Source: Polaribacter sargassicola (lineage in GTDB: Bacteria > Bacteroidota > Bacteroidia > Flavobacteriales > Flavobacteriaceae). From it: a DNA stretch of 64,000 nt. A program made the position numbers and the translations under genes. Location: contig NZ_JAHDAU010000005.1 in assembly GCF_021991835.1 (NCBI RefSeq), positions 124,001 to 188,000 on the forward strand. The letters are read 5' to 3'. Shown one piece after another: positions 24,104 through 33,066 of the stretch. Every line of letters begins with the position of its first letter. Within the stretch, counting starts at the first letter, position 1. The notes beneath the pieces were generated by a model that saw only the letters and a program-made list of their open reading frames with translations, was not told the origin of the DNA and searched no databases.

Positions 24104-24802
24104 ATGAGATATAAAGTACAGATTCCTAAACCTTGTAATCAAAATTGGAATAAGATGACTCCAACTGAAAGAGGTGCGTTCTGTTCTATTTGTCAAAAAG
24201 AAGTCTTAGATTTTACTAAAAAATCAAATTTTTATTTGGCAAAAATTTTAGATAATAATCAAGAAATATGTGGAAAATTTAAAGCAGAACAATTAAATAC
24301 CGAAATTTCTTCTATTGAAAATAATAAATATTCAAATTTTAAATTTCTTTTAGGAATATCAACTTTTTTATCATTAACAAATCCTTTATTTAGTCAAAAA
24401 AAAATAGTTAAAATAAATAAAGTAGCTCAATTTAATCAGAGTCAAGAAAAAGATATATTTATTGAAAAAGTTTCAGATTCCATACAAATTAAAGGTTTTA
24501 TTTCTGATGATAATTTTGGTTTACCTGGAGTAAATGTCTACTTAAAGAAACAATTTTATGGAGTACAAACTGATTTTGATGGAAAATTTTCAATTAATAT
24601 TGATAGTAAAGAAATAGAAAAAAATGTAATTCTTGTAATATCTTATCTTGGTTTTAAAAGTCAAGAAGTAAAAATATCTAACAAAACAAAATTCTTAAAT
24701 ATAGTCATGGAAGAAGATGATGTAATTTTAGGTGAAGTTGTTATTGTTAAAAAACAAAATATTTTTAGAAAGATTGGTAGACTATTTAAAAAAAATAACT
24801 AG
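24104..24802 (+). CDS. Membrane protein with Cys-rich N-terminus and carboxypeptidase-regulatory-like domain
   Basis: A 232-residue protein. The N-terminal ~65 residues contain PKPCNQNWNKMTPTERGAFC and SICQKEVLDFT, a CxnC/CxxC arrangement common in a Bacteroidota family and probably metal-binding. A hydrophobic segment (FKFLLGISTFLSLTNPLFS) follows at ~78-97. Residues ~128-205 form a CarboxypepD_reg-like beta-sandwich (IQIKGFISDDNFGLPGVNVYL and GVQTDFDGKFSINI). The C-terminus is basic (RKIGRLFKKN). The function is unknown; similar proteins occur singly across flavobacteria. Confidence 0.72.
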   Translation: MRYKVQIPKPCNQNWNKMTPTERGAFCSICQKEVLDFTKKSNFYLAKILDNNQEICGKFKAEQLNTEISSIENNKYSNFKFLLGISTFLSLTNPLFSQKKIVKINKVAQFNQSQEKDIFIEKVSDSIQIKGFISDDNFGLPGVNVYLKKQFYGVQTDFDGKFSINIDSKEIEKNVILVISYLGFKSQEVKISNKTKFLNIVMEEDDVILGEVVIVKKQNIFRKIGRLFKKNN

Positions 24803-24916
24803 ATTTTTTTAGTAATAATTTTTGATTCATTTTCACTCTCTTTAATAATAACCTAACTTTACACGTTCTTAAAAAGAAATAATTACTATTAAGAGGTAGT
24901 TGTAAAAATAGAATTC

Positions 24917-25921
24917 ATGAATATTTACAAAGAAATAGAAGCAGAAATTAAAGATGCTTCAAATATTGTTATTACAGCACACAAATCTGCAGACGGAGAT
25001 TCGATAGGCTCTTCTTTAGGATTGCAATATTTTATAGAAAAATTAGGTAAAAAAGCTATTGTTTGTCATCCAGATAAAGCACCAAGTTTTTTATATTGGT
25101 TAGATACTTCTTCAATTTTATTAATGGATGAAAATCCTGAACAAGTAACAGAAAAAATGCAAAATGCAGATTTAATTTTCTGTTTAGATTACAATGCAAC
25201 AAATAGAGTAGGACCAGAAATGCAAGAATTGTTAGAAAACGCAACTTGTAAAAAAATAATGATAGACCATCATTTAAATCCAGAAGATTTTCCAACCATT
25301 ACAGTTTCCGAAACTACTGCATCATCAACATCACAATTAATTGTAGATTTAATAGAAGAATCTGGCCATTTAGATTTGTTAGATTCAAAAATAGGAACAC
25401 CTTTATATTTAGGAATTTTAACAGATACAGGTAGTTTTAGATTTAATTCTGTAAAGCCAAGAACGCACGAAGTTTTAGCTAAAATTTTAGCAGCAGGTGT
25501 AGAGCATCATTTAATTCACGAAAAATTAAGCGATAATAATACAGAAACTCGTTTGCGTTTGCAAGGATATGCAATGAGTAAAAAATTAGAAATTTTATAC
25601 GATTATAATGTTGCAATTATTTCTTTGTCTAAAGAAGAATTAGCAGAATATAATTATGTAAAAGGAGATACAGATAATTTAGCAAATTTAGTACTATCTA
25701 TAAAAGGGATGAAAGCTGCTATTGTATTTACAGAAAGAGACGGAATTATGAAAATCTCTTTCCGATCTAAAGGAGAAGAAAACCCTGTAAATGTTTTAGC
25801 AAAAGAACATTTTAATGGTGGCGGACATGCAAATGCTGCAGGAGGAATGAGTGATTTAACTGTTGATGAAACTTTAGAAAAATTAAAAGGATTAATACCG
25901 CAATATTTTACAAAAGAGTAA
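24917..25921 (+). CDS. DHH-family phosphoesterase (NrnA-like)
   Basis: A 334-residue DHH/DHHA1 protein. DHH-subfamily motifs: AHKSADGDSIGSSLGL (21-36), FCLDYN (~93), DHHLNPEDF (~117) and GILTDTGSF (~158). The DHHA1 part ends with GGGHANAAGG (~302-311), which binds the substrate's phosphates. The family includes NrnA, which degrades nanoRNA and pAp, and cyclic-dinucleotide phosphodiesterases. Soluble, no transmembrane part. It is upstream of a HerA-like ATPase on the same strand, with a 71-nt gap. Confidence 0.88.
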   Translation: MNIYKEIEAEIKDASNIVITAHKSADGDSIGSSLGLQYFIEKLGKKAIVCHPDKAPSFLYWLDTSSILLMDENPEQVTEKMQNADLIFCLDYNATNRVGPEMQELLENATCKKIMIDHHLNPEDFPTITVSETTASSTSQLIVDLIEESGHLDLLDSKIGTPLYLGILTDTGSFRFNSVKPRTHEVLAKILAAGVEHHLIHEKLSDNNTETRLRLQGYAMSKKLEILYDYNVAIISLSKEELAEYNYVKGDTDNLANLVLSIKGMKAAIVFTERDGIMKISFRSKGEENPVNVLAKEHFNGGGHANAAGGMSDLTVDETLEKLKGLIPQYFTKE

Positions 25922-25992
25922 GAATTGTTTTTTAAAGGATAAATAATTTTTAAACTATTAAACTTTGATTATTTTTATCGAAATTTAAGAAG

Positions 25993-27564
25993 ATGAGTCA
26001 GAAGGAAGAATTTTTTGAGTACATAAATAACGGTTACAAAACCAAAGGCGATTTTATAGAGTTAGGTGCTGCAATGTTGGGTGAAGAAACAATTACAAAT
26101 GCAATTGTAAAAGTGCCTTTAAAAACATTAAACAGACACGGTTTAATTGCTGGTGCAACCGGAACAGGTAAAACAAAAACACTTCAAATTTTAGCAGAAA
26201 ACTTATCAGAAAAAGGAGTTCCGGTTTTGTTAATGGATATAAAAGGAGACCTTTCTGGTTTGGCAAAAGCAAGTGATGGTCATGCAAAAATAGATGAACG
26301 TCATGCAAAAATTGGCTTTCCTTTTACAGCTAAAAAATTTCCTATAGAAGTTTTAACAATATCAGAACAAGAAGGTACAAGGTTAAGAGCAACTGTATCT
26401 GAGTTTGGGCCTGTTTTATTATCAAGAATTTTAGATTTAACAGAAACGCAAAGTGGTATTGTTTCTATTATTTTTAAATATTGCGATGACAATAAATTAC
26501 CACTTTTAGATATAAAAGATTTTAAAAAATTATTGCAATTTGTAACCCAAGAAGGTAAAGAAGAAATTCAAGGAGAATACGGACGAATTTCTACAGCATC
26601 TACAGGTGCAATTTTGCGTAAAATTATAGAAATAGAACAACAAGGAGGTGATTTATTTTTTGGAGAAAAATCTTTTGATGTAGAAGATTTAACCAGAACA
26701 GATGAAGACGGAAAAGGAATAATTTCTGTATTACGTTTAACAGATATACAAGACAAGCCAAAATTGTTTTCTACATTTATGTTGCAATTATTGGCAGAAG
26801 TTTATGAAACTTTTCCAGAACAAGGAGATGCAGACAAACCAGAATTAATCATCTTTATAGACGAAGCACATTTGGTTTTTGATGAAGCTTCTAAAGCATT
26901 ATTAAACCAAATAGAAAGTATTGTAAAACTAATTCGTTCTAAAGGGATTGGGTTGTATTTTGTAACACAAAACCCTAAAGATGTGCCAGAAGATATTTTA
27001 GCACAATTAGGTTTAAAAGTACAACATGCATTAAGAGCTTTTACAGCAAAAGATAGAAAAGCTATTAAATTAGCAGCAGAAAATTATCCAGATTCAGATT
27101 ATTACGATACTAAAGAAATTTTAACGCAATTAGGTATCGGAGAAGCTTTTGTATCTGTCTTAAACGAAAAAGGAATTCCAACTCCATTGGCAAGAACAAT
27201 GTTACGCGCACCAATGAGTAGAATGGATGTACTTACAGAAAAAGAGCTAAAAAGTGTAATAAATAATTCGCGTCTTTTTTACAAATACAACGAAAATTTA
27301 GATAGAGAAAGTGCTTACGAATTATTAAACTCTAAAATAGAAAAGATAAACATTGCAGAAGAAAAAGCAATAAAAGAAGAAGCCTTTAAAAAAGAACAAG
27401 AAAAATTAGCGAAGCAGAAAGAAAAAGAAAGACAAAGAGAAGAAAGAGCTGCAAAAACGGCTTCTAGAAGAAGAAGTACAGCCCAAAATCCAATAGTAAA
27501 AGTATTAACAAGTGCTACGTTTATAAGAGCAGCATTTGGTATATTAAAAAAAGTGATTAAATAA
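25993..27564 (+). CDS. HerA-like (DUF853) ATPase
   Basis: A 523-residue P-loop ATPase of the DUF853 / helicase HerA-like C-terminal family. Walker A is GATGTGKTK (54-62), Walker B LIIFIDEAHLVFD (~286-298), with a sensor-like YFVTQNPKDVP shortly after. The last ~70 residues are a Lys/Glu/Arg-rich coiled-coil followed by a hydrophobic patch. The family forms hexameric ATPases and is widely conserved, but its cellular role is not settled. Proposed functions include DNA translocation or processing. Confidence 0.85.
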   Translation: MSQKEEFFEYINNGYKTKGDFIELGAAMLGEETITNAIVKVPLKTLNRHGLIAGATGTGKTKTLQILAENLSEKGVPVLLMDIKGDLSGLAKASDGHAKIDERHAKIGFPFTAKKFPIEVLTISEQEGTRLRATVSEFGPVLLSRILDLTETQSGIVSIIFKYCDDNKLPLLDIKDFKKLLQFVTQEGKEEIQGEYGRISTASTGAILRKIIEIEQQGGDLFFGEKSFDVEDLTRTDEDGKGIISVLRLTDIQDKPKLFSTFMLQLLAEVYETFPEQGDADKPELIIFIDEAHLVFDEASKALLNQIESIVKLIRSKGIGLYFVTQNPKDVPEDILAQLGLKVQHALRAFTAKDRKAIKLAAENYPDSDYYDTKEILTQLGIGEAFVSVLNEKGIPTPLARTMLRAPMSRMDVLTEKELKSVINNSRLFYKYNENLDRESAYELLNSKIEKINIAEEKAIKEEAFKKEQEKLAKQKEKERQREERAAKTASRRRSTAQNPIVKVLTSATFIRAAFGILKKVIK

Positions 27565-27608
27565 CAAATTAAAAATAAATACGTTTAACTACGTATAAAA
27601 ATAACAAA

Positions 27609-28175
27609 ATGATTCATAAAAATATCTTATCAATAACAGCAATTGCATTTTCATTATTAATGGTTAGTTGTACTAGTAATAATAAATTTAAAATAGAAAA
27701 AGGAAAAATAGGAGAGTTAACATCACAAACAAAAATTAAAGATTTAAGCTCTATTTTTAAAAAAGATTCTATTGTTAGAAATTTAAGCGAAGGAGCACAA
27801 GGAGATAATTATTTTCAAGAAGACGATGAGTATTTTGTTTATGAAAAAGGAGGTAAGTTACTATTAACTATTATGCCAAAAGAACAATTAGATTCTACAT
27901 CTACTATTAAAAGTGTAGAAATTAATGATGCGCGTTTTAAAACAGAAACAGGCATTAATTTAAACTCAAGTTTTTCAGAAATCAATTCTTCTAACAATAT
28001 AAACAGAGTAGAATCTACATTTTCTTCTGCTACCTTGTTTATAGATGATTTAAATGCAACAATAGCAATTGATAAAGAAGAACTAGGTTTAAAAGAGTTT
28101 AGTACTCAAAAAGTTACTTTAGAACAAATACCAGATTTAGCAAAAATGAAGTCTTTTATAATTTGGTTTAATTAG
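27609..28175 (+). CDS. Hypothetical lipoprotein
   Basis: A 188-residue protein with a clear lipoprotein signal (ITAIAFSLLMVSC, Cys21). No domain is recognised. The mature region contains KDLSSIFKKDSIVRNL, a stretch DSTSTIKSVEINDARFKT and TLFIDDLNATIAIDKEEL, which suggests a mixed alpha/beta globular domain. It sits alone with 44 nt before it and a small hairpin plus T-run right after the stop. Confidence 0.7.
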   Translation: MIHKNILSITAIAFSLLMVSCTSNNKFKIEKGKIGELTSQTKIKDLSSIFKKDSIVRNLSEGAQGDNYFQEDDEYFVYEKGGKLLLTIMPKEQLDSTSTIKSVEINDARFKTETGINLNSSFSEINSSNNINRVESTFSSATLFIDDLNATIAIDKEELGLKEFSTQKVTLEQIPDLAKMKSFIIWFN

Positions 28176-28195
28176 GGCGTATTTATGCCTTTTTT
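28175..28195 (+). terminator. Weak intrinsic terminator after the lipoprotein gene
   Basis: GGGCGT-ATTT-ATGCCT (one G-U pair) followed by TTTTT, starting at the last base of the lipoprotein stop codon. The stem is short, so efficiency is uncertain. Confidence 0.35.
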
Positions 28196-28259
28196 AAGAA
28201 AGCCATAAACCGCGCTTTCCGCTATATCTTTTTATGTTAAATTAATTTTTAGCATTTTT

Positions 28260-28315
28260 AAAACACTTATTAAGTAAATAATAATTTTGTATTATATTTA
28301 TTCAATAAGTGTTTT
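28260..28315. terminator. Long inverted repeat upstream of the cupin gene
   Basis: Arms AAAACACTTATT (28260-28271) and AATAAGTGTTTT (28304-28315) are perfectly complementary, with partial pairing of the AT-rich interior, then TT. It lies 47 nt before the cupin start and may be a terminator for upstream transcripts or a regulatory hairpin. Confidence 0.4.
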
Positions 28316-28362
28316 TTACATAAAAAGGATGCCACTTCAATCGCTTACGCAAACCAATCAAC

Positions 28363-28731
28363 ATGAAAAAAAAATATACCATTCAAAAATCTCCATTTGT
28401 AGTACCAACAACAGATGGTAAATTAATAGAAGAGCATTTTGGTAATGCAACCAATAATAACTCTAAAGTTAGTATTGCTCACATGGTTGCACCTGCAGGA
28501 TGGAGCGAGCCGTTTCAAACACCAGAATTCGAAGAATACACATATATTATAAAAGGGAAAAAACAATTTATAATAGAAAATGAAACTATTATTTTAGAAG
28601 CAGGACAGTCTATTAAAATAGAAAAAAATACCAGAGTTCAATATTCAAATCCTTTTGATGAAGAATGCGAATATTTAGCCATTTGTTTACCAGCTTTTTC
28701 TATAGAATTGGTAAATAGGGAACAAGTATAA
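28363..28731 (+). CDS. Cupin-domain protein
   Basis: A 122-residue single-domain cupin. The conserved core runs from GWSEPFQTPEFEEYTYIIKG (motif 1, with Glu residues but few His) to ILEAGQSIKIEKNTRVQYSNP (motif 2). Metal-binding histidines are largely lost, as in sugar- or ethanolamine-type cupins, so a binding role is as likely as catalysis. No signal peptide. It stands alone with an intergenic hairpin upstream. Confidence 0.8.
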   Translation: MKKKYTIQKSPFVVPTTDGKLIEEHFGNATNNNSKVSIAHMVAPAGWSEPFQTPEFEEYTYIIKGKKQFIIENETIILEAGQSIKIEKNTRVQYSNPFDEECEYLAICLPAFSIELVNREQV

Positions 28732-28815
28732 TAAAATTACATATGGGTTAATTTATAAATTGATAGTTATAAAATAAACTCCTTATTATTTCTAAATTAC
28801 GATAAACAACTAAAC

Positions 28816-29832
28816 ATGAAAGACACAATTTCACCTAGAATAATAAGACAAGTTTTTGTTTTATTGCTTATTTTATTTATTTCAATTTTAATTTTTAGAG
28901 AGCTAGTTCCTTATTTATCCGGAATTTTAGGAGCTATAACCATTTATGTTTTATTAAGAAAATGGATGGTTTATCTTTTAGAAAAAAATTGGGCGCCAAG
29001 TATAGCAGCAACTTTAATAATTATAGTTTCATTTATTGGTATACTTTTACCTGTATCAGGTATTTTATTTATGCTAGCAAATAAGGTTAGTGATTTAGTA
29101 GGTAATTCTGAAGAAATAGTAGAATCCTTTAAGTCTCAAATGACTTCTTTAGAAACAAAAGTAGGCTACAATTTTACAGATAAAATGAATTTTTCTGAAA
29201 TTTCTAGTTGGTTAACCGATAATTTACAAGGTTTTGTTGGTAGTACATTTAATATCTTTTTATCAATAGGATTGATGTATTTTATCCTTTATTTTATGTT
29301 AGTTAATGAAAATATTTTAAGAAAATCTTTATATAAATATATTCCTATTAATGAAGGAAATTTAAAAATTATAGGTTCAGAATCTCATGCAATGGTTCGT
29401 TCTAATACCATAGGAATTCCTTTAGTTGCAATTGCACAAGGTGTTATAGCCCTTATTGGTTTTCTTATTTTTAATGTAGAAAACCCATTTTTTTGGTTTG
29501 CAATTGTTACTGTGGGCTCTATGATTCCTTTTATAGGTACATTTGTAGGTATTTTACCCGTTTTTATTTTAACTTTAGCTTCTGGAAATGATTTTGCAGC
29601 TTGGGGTATTTTAATTTATGGAATAGTAGTAGTAGGATCTACAGATAATATTATAAGGCTTTTTGTGTTAAAAAAATTAGACAACGTTCACCCTTTAATA
29701 ACCCTAATAGGTGTAATTGTTGGTGTACCTCTATTTGGTTTTATAGGTTTAATTTTTGGGCCTTTGTTAATTAGTTTGTTCTTGGTGATTGTAAAAATTT
29801 ATAGAAAAGAATTTGCAGAAGGAGATCTTTAA
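28816..29832 (+). CDS. AI-2E family transporter (YdiK/TqsA-like membrane protein)
   Basis: A 338-residue integral membrane protein of the AI-2 exporter superfamily, with about seven to eight hydrophobic helices, a large loop after the third helix (residues ~90-145), and the family features NIFLSIGLMYFILYFMLVN and GVPLFGFIGLIFGPLLISL near the C-terminus. Members export autoinducer-2 or act in Na+/H+ antiport. The substrate is unknown here. A strong bidirectional terminator follows. Confidence 0.85.
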   Translation: MKDTISPRIIRQVFVLLLILFISILIFRELVPYLSGILGAITIYVLLRKWMVYLLEKNWAPSIAATLIIIVSFIGILLPVSGILFMLANKVSDLVGNSEEIVESFKSQMTSLETKVGYNFTDKMNFSEISSWLTDNLQGFVGSTFNIFLSIGLMYFILYFMLVNENILRKSLYKYIPINEGNLKIIGSESHAMVRSNTIGIPLVAIAQGVIALIGFLIFNVENPFFWFAIVTVGSMIPFIGTFVGILPVFILTLASGNDFAAWGILIYGIVVVGSTDNIIRLFVLKKLDNVHPLITLIGVIVGVPLFGFIGLIFGPLLISLFLVIVKIYRKEFAEGDL

Positions 29833-29851
29833 TAAATTAGTTTTAAGAATA

Positions 29852-29887
29852 AAAAAAAGCGATGAATTTAAATTCATCGCTTTTTTT
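29852..29887. terminator. Bidirectional intrinsic terminator
   Basis: A perfect 18-bp palindrome (A7-GCGATGAATTT paired with AAATTCATCGC-T7) between the convergent AI-2E transporter and folD genes. T-runs on both strands allow it to serve both. Confidence 0.9.
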
Positions 29888-29901
29888 ATTTTATGTAAAA
29901 A

Positions 29902-30777
29902 CTAGCTTTTTCTTTGGCAAGCTAATAATGTGTTTTTTAATAGCATGGCAATTGTCATTGGGCCAACACCACCAGGAACAGGTGTAATAAAGTCAGACTT
30001 TGCAGCAACTTCATCAAAAGCAACATCACCAACTAATCTAAATCCGCTTTTTTTGCTAGAATCTGCTAAACGAGTAATACCAACATCTACAACTGTTACA
30101 TTATCTTTAACCATATCAGCTTTTAAAAACTCAGGAATTCCTATTGCAGCAATAATAATATCTGCTTGTAAAGTTATTTCTTTTAAGTTTTTTGTTCTAC
30201 TATGGCACATTGTAACTGTAGCATTACCAACTTTTCTTTTTTGAGATAATAAAATACTCATTGGGCTACCAACAATATGGCTTCTACCTAAAACAACTAC
30301 ATGTTTACCAGACGTTTCTACATTATATCTGTCTAGAAGTTCTAAAATTCCGAATGGAGTTGCAGAAATAAATGTAGGTAAGTTTAAAGCCATTTTACCA
30401 ACATTTGTTGGGTGAAATCCATCAACATCTTTATCAGGATCTATAGCCATTAAAACCTTTTGTTCATCAATATGTTTAGGTAATGGTAATTGAACGATAA
30501 AGCCATCAATATCATTATCAATATTTAAAACAGCTATTTCATTTAATAACTCTTCTTCTGTAGTTTCTTCAGATAATCTAATTAAAGTAGATTCAAAACC
30601 AACACGTTCACAAGCTTTTACTTTTGCATTTACGTATGTTATACTTGCGCCATCATTACCAACAATTACAGCAGCTAAATGAGGTGTTTTATGTCCCTTG
30701 TTTTTTAGATCTCTTACTTCTAAAGCAATTTCTTCTTTAATATCTGCCGATGTTTTTTTTCCGTCTAATAAAATCAT
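29902..30777 (-). CDS. folD: Methylenetetrahydrofolate dehydrogenase/cyclohydrolase FolD
   Basis: A 291-residue bifunctional enzyme of one-carbon metabolism converting 5,10-methylene-THF to 10-formyl-THF with NADP+. Signatures seen: [14 protein letters not shown] with the catalytic lysine (~50-63), [12 protein letters not shown] (~95-106), [17 protein letters not shown] (Rossmann, ~162-178) and [16 protein letters not shown] near the C-terminus. It follows ffh on the same strand, but a hairpin terminator lies between them. Confidence 0.95.
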   Translation of the reverse strand: MILLDGKKTSADIKEEIALEVRDLKNKGHKTPHLAAVIVGNDGASITYVNAKVKACERVGFESTLIRLSEETTEEELLNEIAVLNIDNDIDGFIVQLPLPKHIDEQKVLMAIDPDKDVDGFHPTNVGKMALNLPTFISATPFGILELLDRYNVETSGKHVVVLGRSHIVGSPMSILLSQKRKVGNATVTMCHSRTKNLKEITLQADIIIAAIGIPEFLKADMVKDNVTVVDVGITRLADSSKKSGFRLVGDVAFDEVAAKSDFITPVPGGVGPMTIAMLLKNTLLACQRKS

Positions 30778-30807
30778 TTCTAGTTATTGTATATTATATA
30801 AACTAAA

Positions 30808-30833
30808 AAAAGATAAACGCATGTTTATCTTTT
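30808..30833 (-). terminator. Intrinsic terminator after ffh
   Basis: On the minus strand AAAAGATAAAC-ATGC-GTTTATCTTTT (11-bp arms, 4-nt loop) is followed by more T. It lies between the ffh stop and the folD start, and suggests that folD has its own promoter or depends on readthrough. Confidence 0.75.
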
Positions 30834-30844
30834 AAAAATATTTT

Positions 30845-32173
30845 TTATCTCATTCCTTTCATCATTTGCATCATCTTTCTTCCGCCGCCGCCTTGCATCA
30901 TCTTCATCATTTTACTCATTTGATTAAATTGTTTCATCAATTGATTAACTTCTTGTATAGATGTACCAGAACCTTTTGCAATTCTTCTTTTTCTACTTGC
31001 ATTTATGCTAGAAGGTGTGCTTCTTTCAGAAGGTGTCATAGAGTGTATTATTGCTTCTATACCTTTAAAAGCATCATCATCAATATCTACATCTTTCATT
31101 GCTTTACCAGCACCAGGAATCATACCAACTAAATCTTTCATGCTACCCATTTTTTTAATTTGTTGAATCTGACTTAAAAAGTCATCAAAACCAAATTGAT
31201 TTTTAGCAATCTTCTTTTGTAGTTTTCTAGCTTCTTCTTCATCGTATTGGTCTTGTGCTCTTTCTACTAAAGAAACAACATCTCCCATTCCTAAAATACG
31301 ATCTGCCATTCTATCTGGATGGAAAACATCAATAGCATCCATTTTTTCTCCAGTACCAATAAACTTAATAGGTTTATCAACAACAGATTTAATAGATAAT
31401 GCAGCTCCACCACGAGTATCACCATCTAACTTTGTTAAAACAACTCCATCAAAATTTAAAATATCATTAAAAGCTTTTGCAGTATTTACTGCATCTTGCC
31501 CTGTCATAGAATCTACAACAAATAAAGTTTCTTGTGGTGTAATAGCTTTATGGATGTTTGCTATTTCTGTCATCATTTCCTCATCAACAGCTAAACGACC
31601 AGCGGTATCAATAATAACTACATTTTTACCATTAGCTTTTGCATGTTTAATGGCGTTTACAGAAATTTCTACAGGGTTATTGTTACCAACTTCTGCATAA
31701 ACTTCTACACCAATTTGTTCTCCAACAACTTGTAATTGATTAATAGCGGCAGGTCTGTAAACATCACAACCAACTAATAAAACTTGTTTTGCTTTTTTTG
31801 TTTTTAAAAAGTTGGCTAATTTTCCTGAAAAAGTGGTTTTACCAGAACCTTGTAAACCAGACATTAAAATAACGGTTGGTGATCCACCTAAGTTTACACC
31901 TACAGTTTCTCCACCCATTAAATCAGTTAGTTCATCTTTAACTAACTTTACCATTAATTGTCCTGGGTTTAATGTAGTTAATACATCTTGCCCAATAGCT
32001 TTAACTTGTACTCTTTTGGTAAATTCTTTGGCAATTTTAAAGTTAACATCGGCATCTAATAACGCTCTTCTTACTTCTTTTAAAGTTTCTGCAACATTTA
32101 CCTCGGTAATTTTACCATGACCTTTTAAGGTGTGTAAGGCTTTATCTAATTTTTCGCTTAAATTATTAAACAT
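30845..32173 (-). CDS. ffh: Signal recognition particle protein Ffh (SRP54)
   Basis: A 442-residue SRP GTPase that brings ribosomes with signal sequences to the membrane. N-domain in residues ~1-90; G-domain with G1 GLQGSGKTT (106-114), G3 DTAGRLAVDEEM, and G4 TKLDGDTRGGAA. The M-domain starts at ~300 (MGSMKDLVGMIPG) and ends in a Met-rich C-terminus (MMKMMQGGGG, KMMQMMKGMR), which binds signal sequences and 4.5S RNA. A TATATTTG box precedes it. Confidence 0.96.
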   Translation of the reverse strand: MFNNLSEKLDKALHTLKGHGKITEVNVAETLKEVRRALLDADVNFKIAKEFTKRVQVKAIGQDVLTTLNPGQLMVKLVKDELTDLMGGETVGVNLGGSPTVILMSGLQGSGKTTFSGKLANFLKTKKAKQVLLVGCDVYRPAAINQLQVVGEQIGVEVYAEVGNNNPVEISVNAIKHAKANGKNVVIIDTAGRLAVDEEMMTEIANIHKAITPQETLFVVDSMTGQDAVNTAKAFNDILNFDGVVLTKLDGDTRGGAALSIKSVVDKPIKFIGTGEKMDAIDVFHPDRMADRILGMGDVVSLVERAQDQYDEEEARKLQKKIAKNQFGFDDFLSQIQQIKKMGSMKDLVGMIPGAGKAMKDVDIDDDAFKGIEAIIHSMTPSERSTPSSINASRKRRIAKGSGTSIQEVNQLMKQFNQMSKMMKMMQGGGGRKMMQMMKGMR

Positions 32174-32199
32174 AAATTGTCTTCTTTTTTAGGAAGCAC

Positions 32200-32207
32200 A
32201 AATATAT
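32200..32207 (-). promoter_or_regulatory. Predicted -7 box for ffh
   Basis: Minus-strand TATATTTG, a full TAnnTTTG match, 27 nt before the ffh start. No clear -33 TTG is found. Confidence 0.45.
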
Positions 32208-32261
32208 GAATTAGAGTCGATTTGTAAACTGATTACGAATACTTTTTTGTATACATTTTCT

Positions 32262-32319
32262 TAAAAAAAATGATAGTTATTAATACGTTTAAAAAGAAAC
32301 ATGATTAATAACTATCATT
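32262..32319 (-). terminator. Strong intrinsic terminator between msrB and ffh
   Basis: 16-bp perfect arms (32269-32284 and 32304-32319) around a 19-nt loop. On the minus strand the stem is followed by TTTTTTTT. It ends transcription from msrB ahead of the ffh promoter. Confidence 0.75.
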
Positions 32320-32392
32320 ATAAAGAATATTACTAATACCAAATTAGGTAAGTAATTTATTGGTACTAATATTTATAAGTTTATGCTTGATA

Positions 32393-32416
32393 AAAAAAAT
32401 AAGTACTTATTTTTTT
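32393..32416. terminator. Palindrome overlapping the msrB stop codon
   Basis: A perfect 12-bp-arm palindrome A7-TAAGT/ACTTA-T7 with its centre at 32404/32405 covers the msrB stop. It could be an RNA hairpin or a bidirectional terminator, but has no loop and a weak AT-rich stem. Confidence 0.35.
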
Positions 32417-32889
32417 GTTGGAATAAATTTTAGAGCAACACCATTAATACAATGGCGTTTACCTGTTGTTTCTCTTGGGCCATCATCAAAAGAATGCCCT
32501 AAATGACCACCACAAGTATTACATTTTAATTCTGTTCTTGCATATCCTATTTTATAATCTACATCTAACTCAACATTTTCTTCAATAGCTCTATCAAATG
32601 AAGGCCATCCAGAACCAGATTCATATTTGTGTTCAGATTTGTATAAAGGTGTGTTACAAGCTGCGCAAACATAAGTTCCTTCTTTGTGATTACTATTAAA
32701 CTCACTAGTGTAAGCTCTTTCTGTACCAGCTTCTCTTAAAACATAGTATTGTAAAGGAGACAAAAGTTTTTTCCACTCTGCATTTGTTTTTTCCACTTTA
32801 TACGTCTTTTGTTCTTTTGATGAGTTTTGCGCATTTCCAACGCAATTGATCATCAATAATAAGGTTATGATGGATACAAATTTCTTCAT
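32407..32889 (-). CDS. msrB: Peptide-methionine (R)-S-oxide reductase MsrB, exported
   Basis: A 160-residue MsrB that reduces methionine-R-sulfoxide in proteins. Zinc-binding cysteines CAAC (75-78) and CNTC (123-126), the GSGWPSF motif (92-98), GGHLGHSFDDGP (127-138) and the catalytic Cys147 in RHCINGVALKF are all present. An N-terminal signal (SIITLLLMINCVGNA) indicates export; cleavage may be by signal peptidase I after GNA, or lipidation at Cys16. It probably repairs periplasmic or outer-membrane proteins. Confidence 0.93.
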   Translation of the reverse strand: MKKFVSIITLLLMINCVGNAQNSSKEQKTYKVEKTNAEWKKLLSPLQYYVLREAGTERAYTSEFNSNHKEGTYVCAACNTPLYKSEHKYESGSGWPSFDRAIEENVELDVDYKIGYARTELKCNTCGGHLGHSFDDGPRETTGKRHCINGVALKFIPTKK

Positions 32890-33007
32890 GTATTTTAATT
32901 ATTTTTTGTTTGTAAATTTAGACGAAATTTAAGGAGTTAACTTACAGCTTAAAATTTTTAGGCTAAAAAAACTATTATATGAGTTAAGATCTGTAATTTT
33001 AAAACAA

Positions 33008-33015
33008 TAAATTTG
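33008..33015 (+). promoter_or_regulatory. Predicted -7 box for the M48 protease gene
   Basis: TAAATTTG, a full match to TAnnTTTG, 51 nt before the start codon. A TTA about 21 nt upstream may serve as -33. Confidence 0.42.
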
Positions 33016-33066
33016 TGACAAATTAAAGAACCTAGTGTCTGAATAATTGATAAAATAAAGATAAAT

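Noticed and set aside
28340..28355. The 11-mer CGCTTACGCAA before the cupin gene also occurs in the arginine leader ORF
   Set aside because: The flanks do not match, there is no Arg-rich ORF or stem here, and the cupin has no link with arginine; treated as chance.
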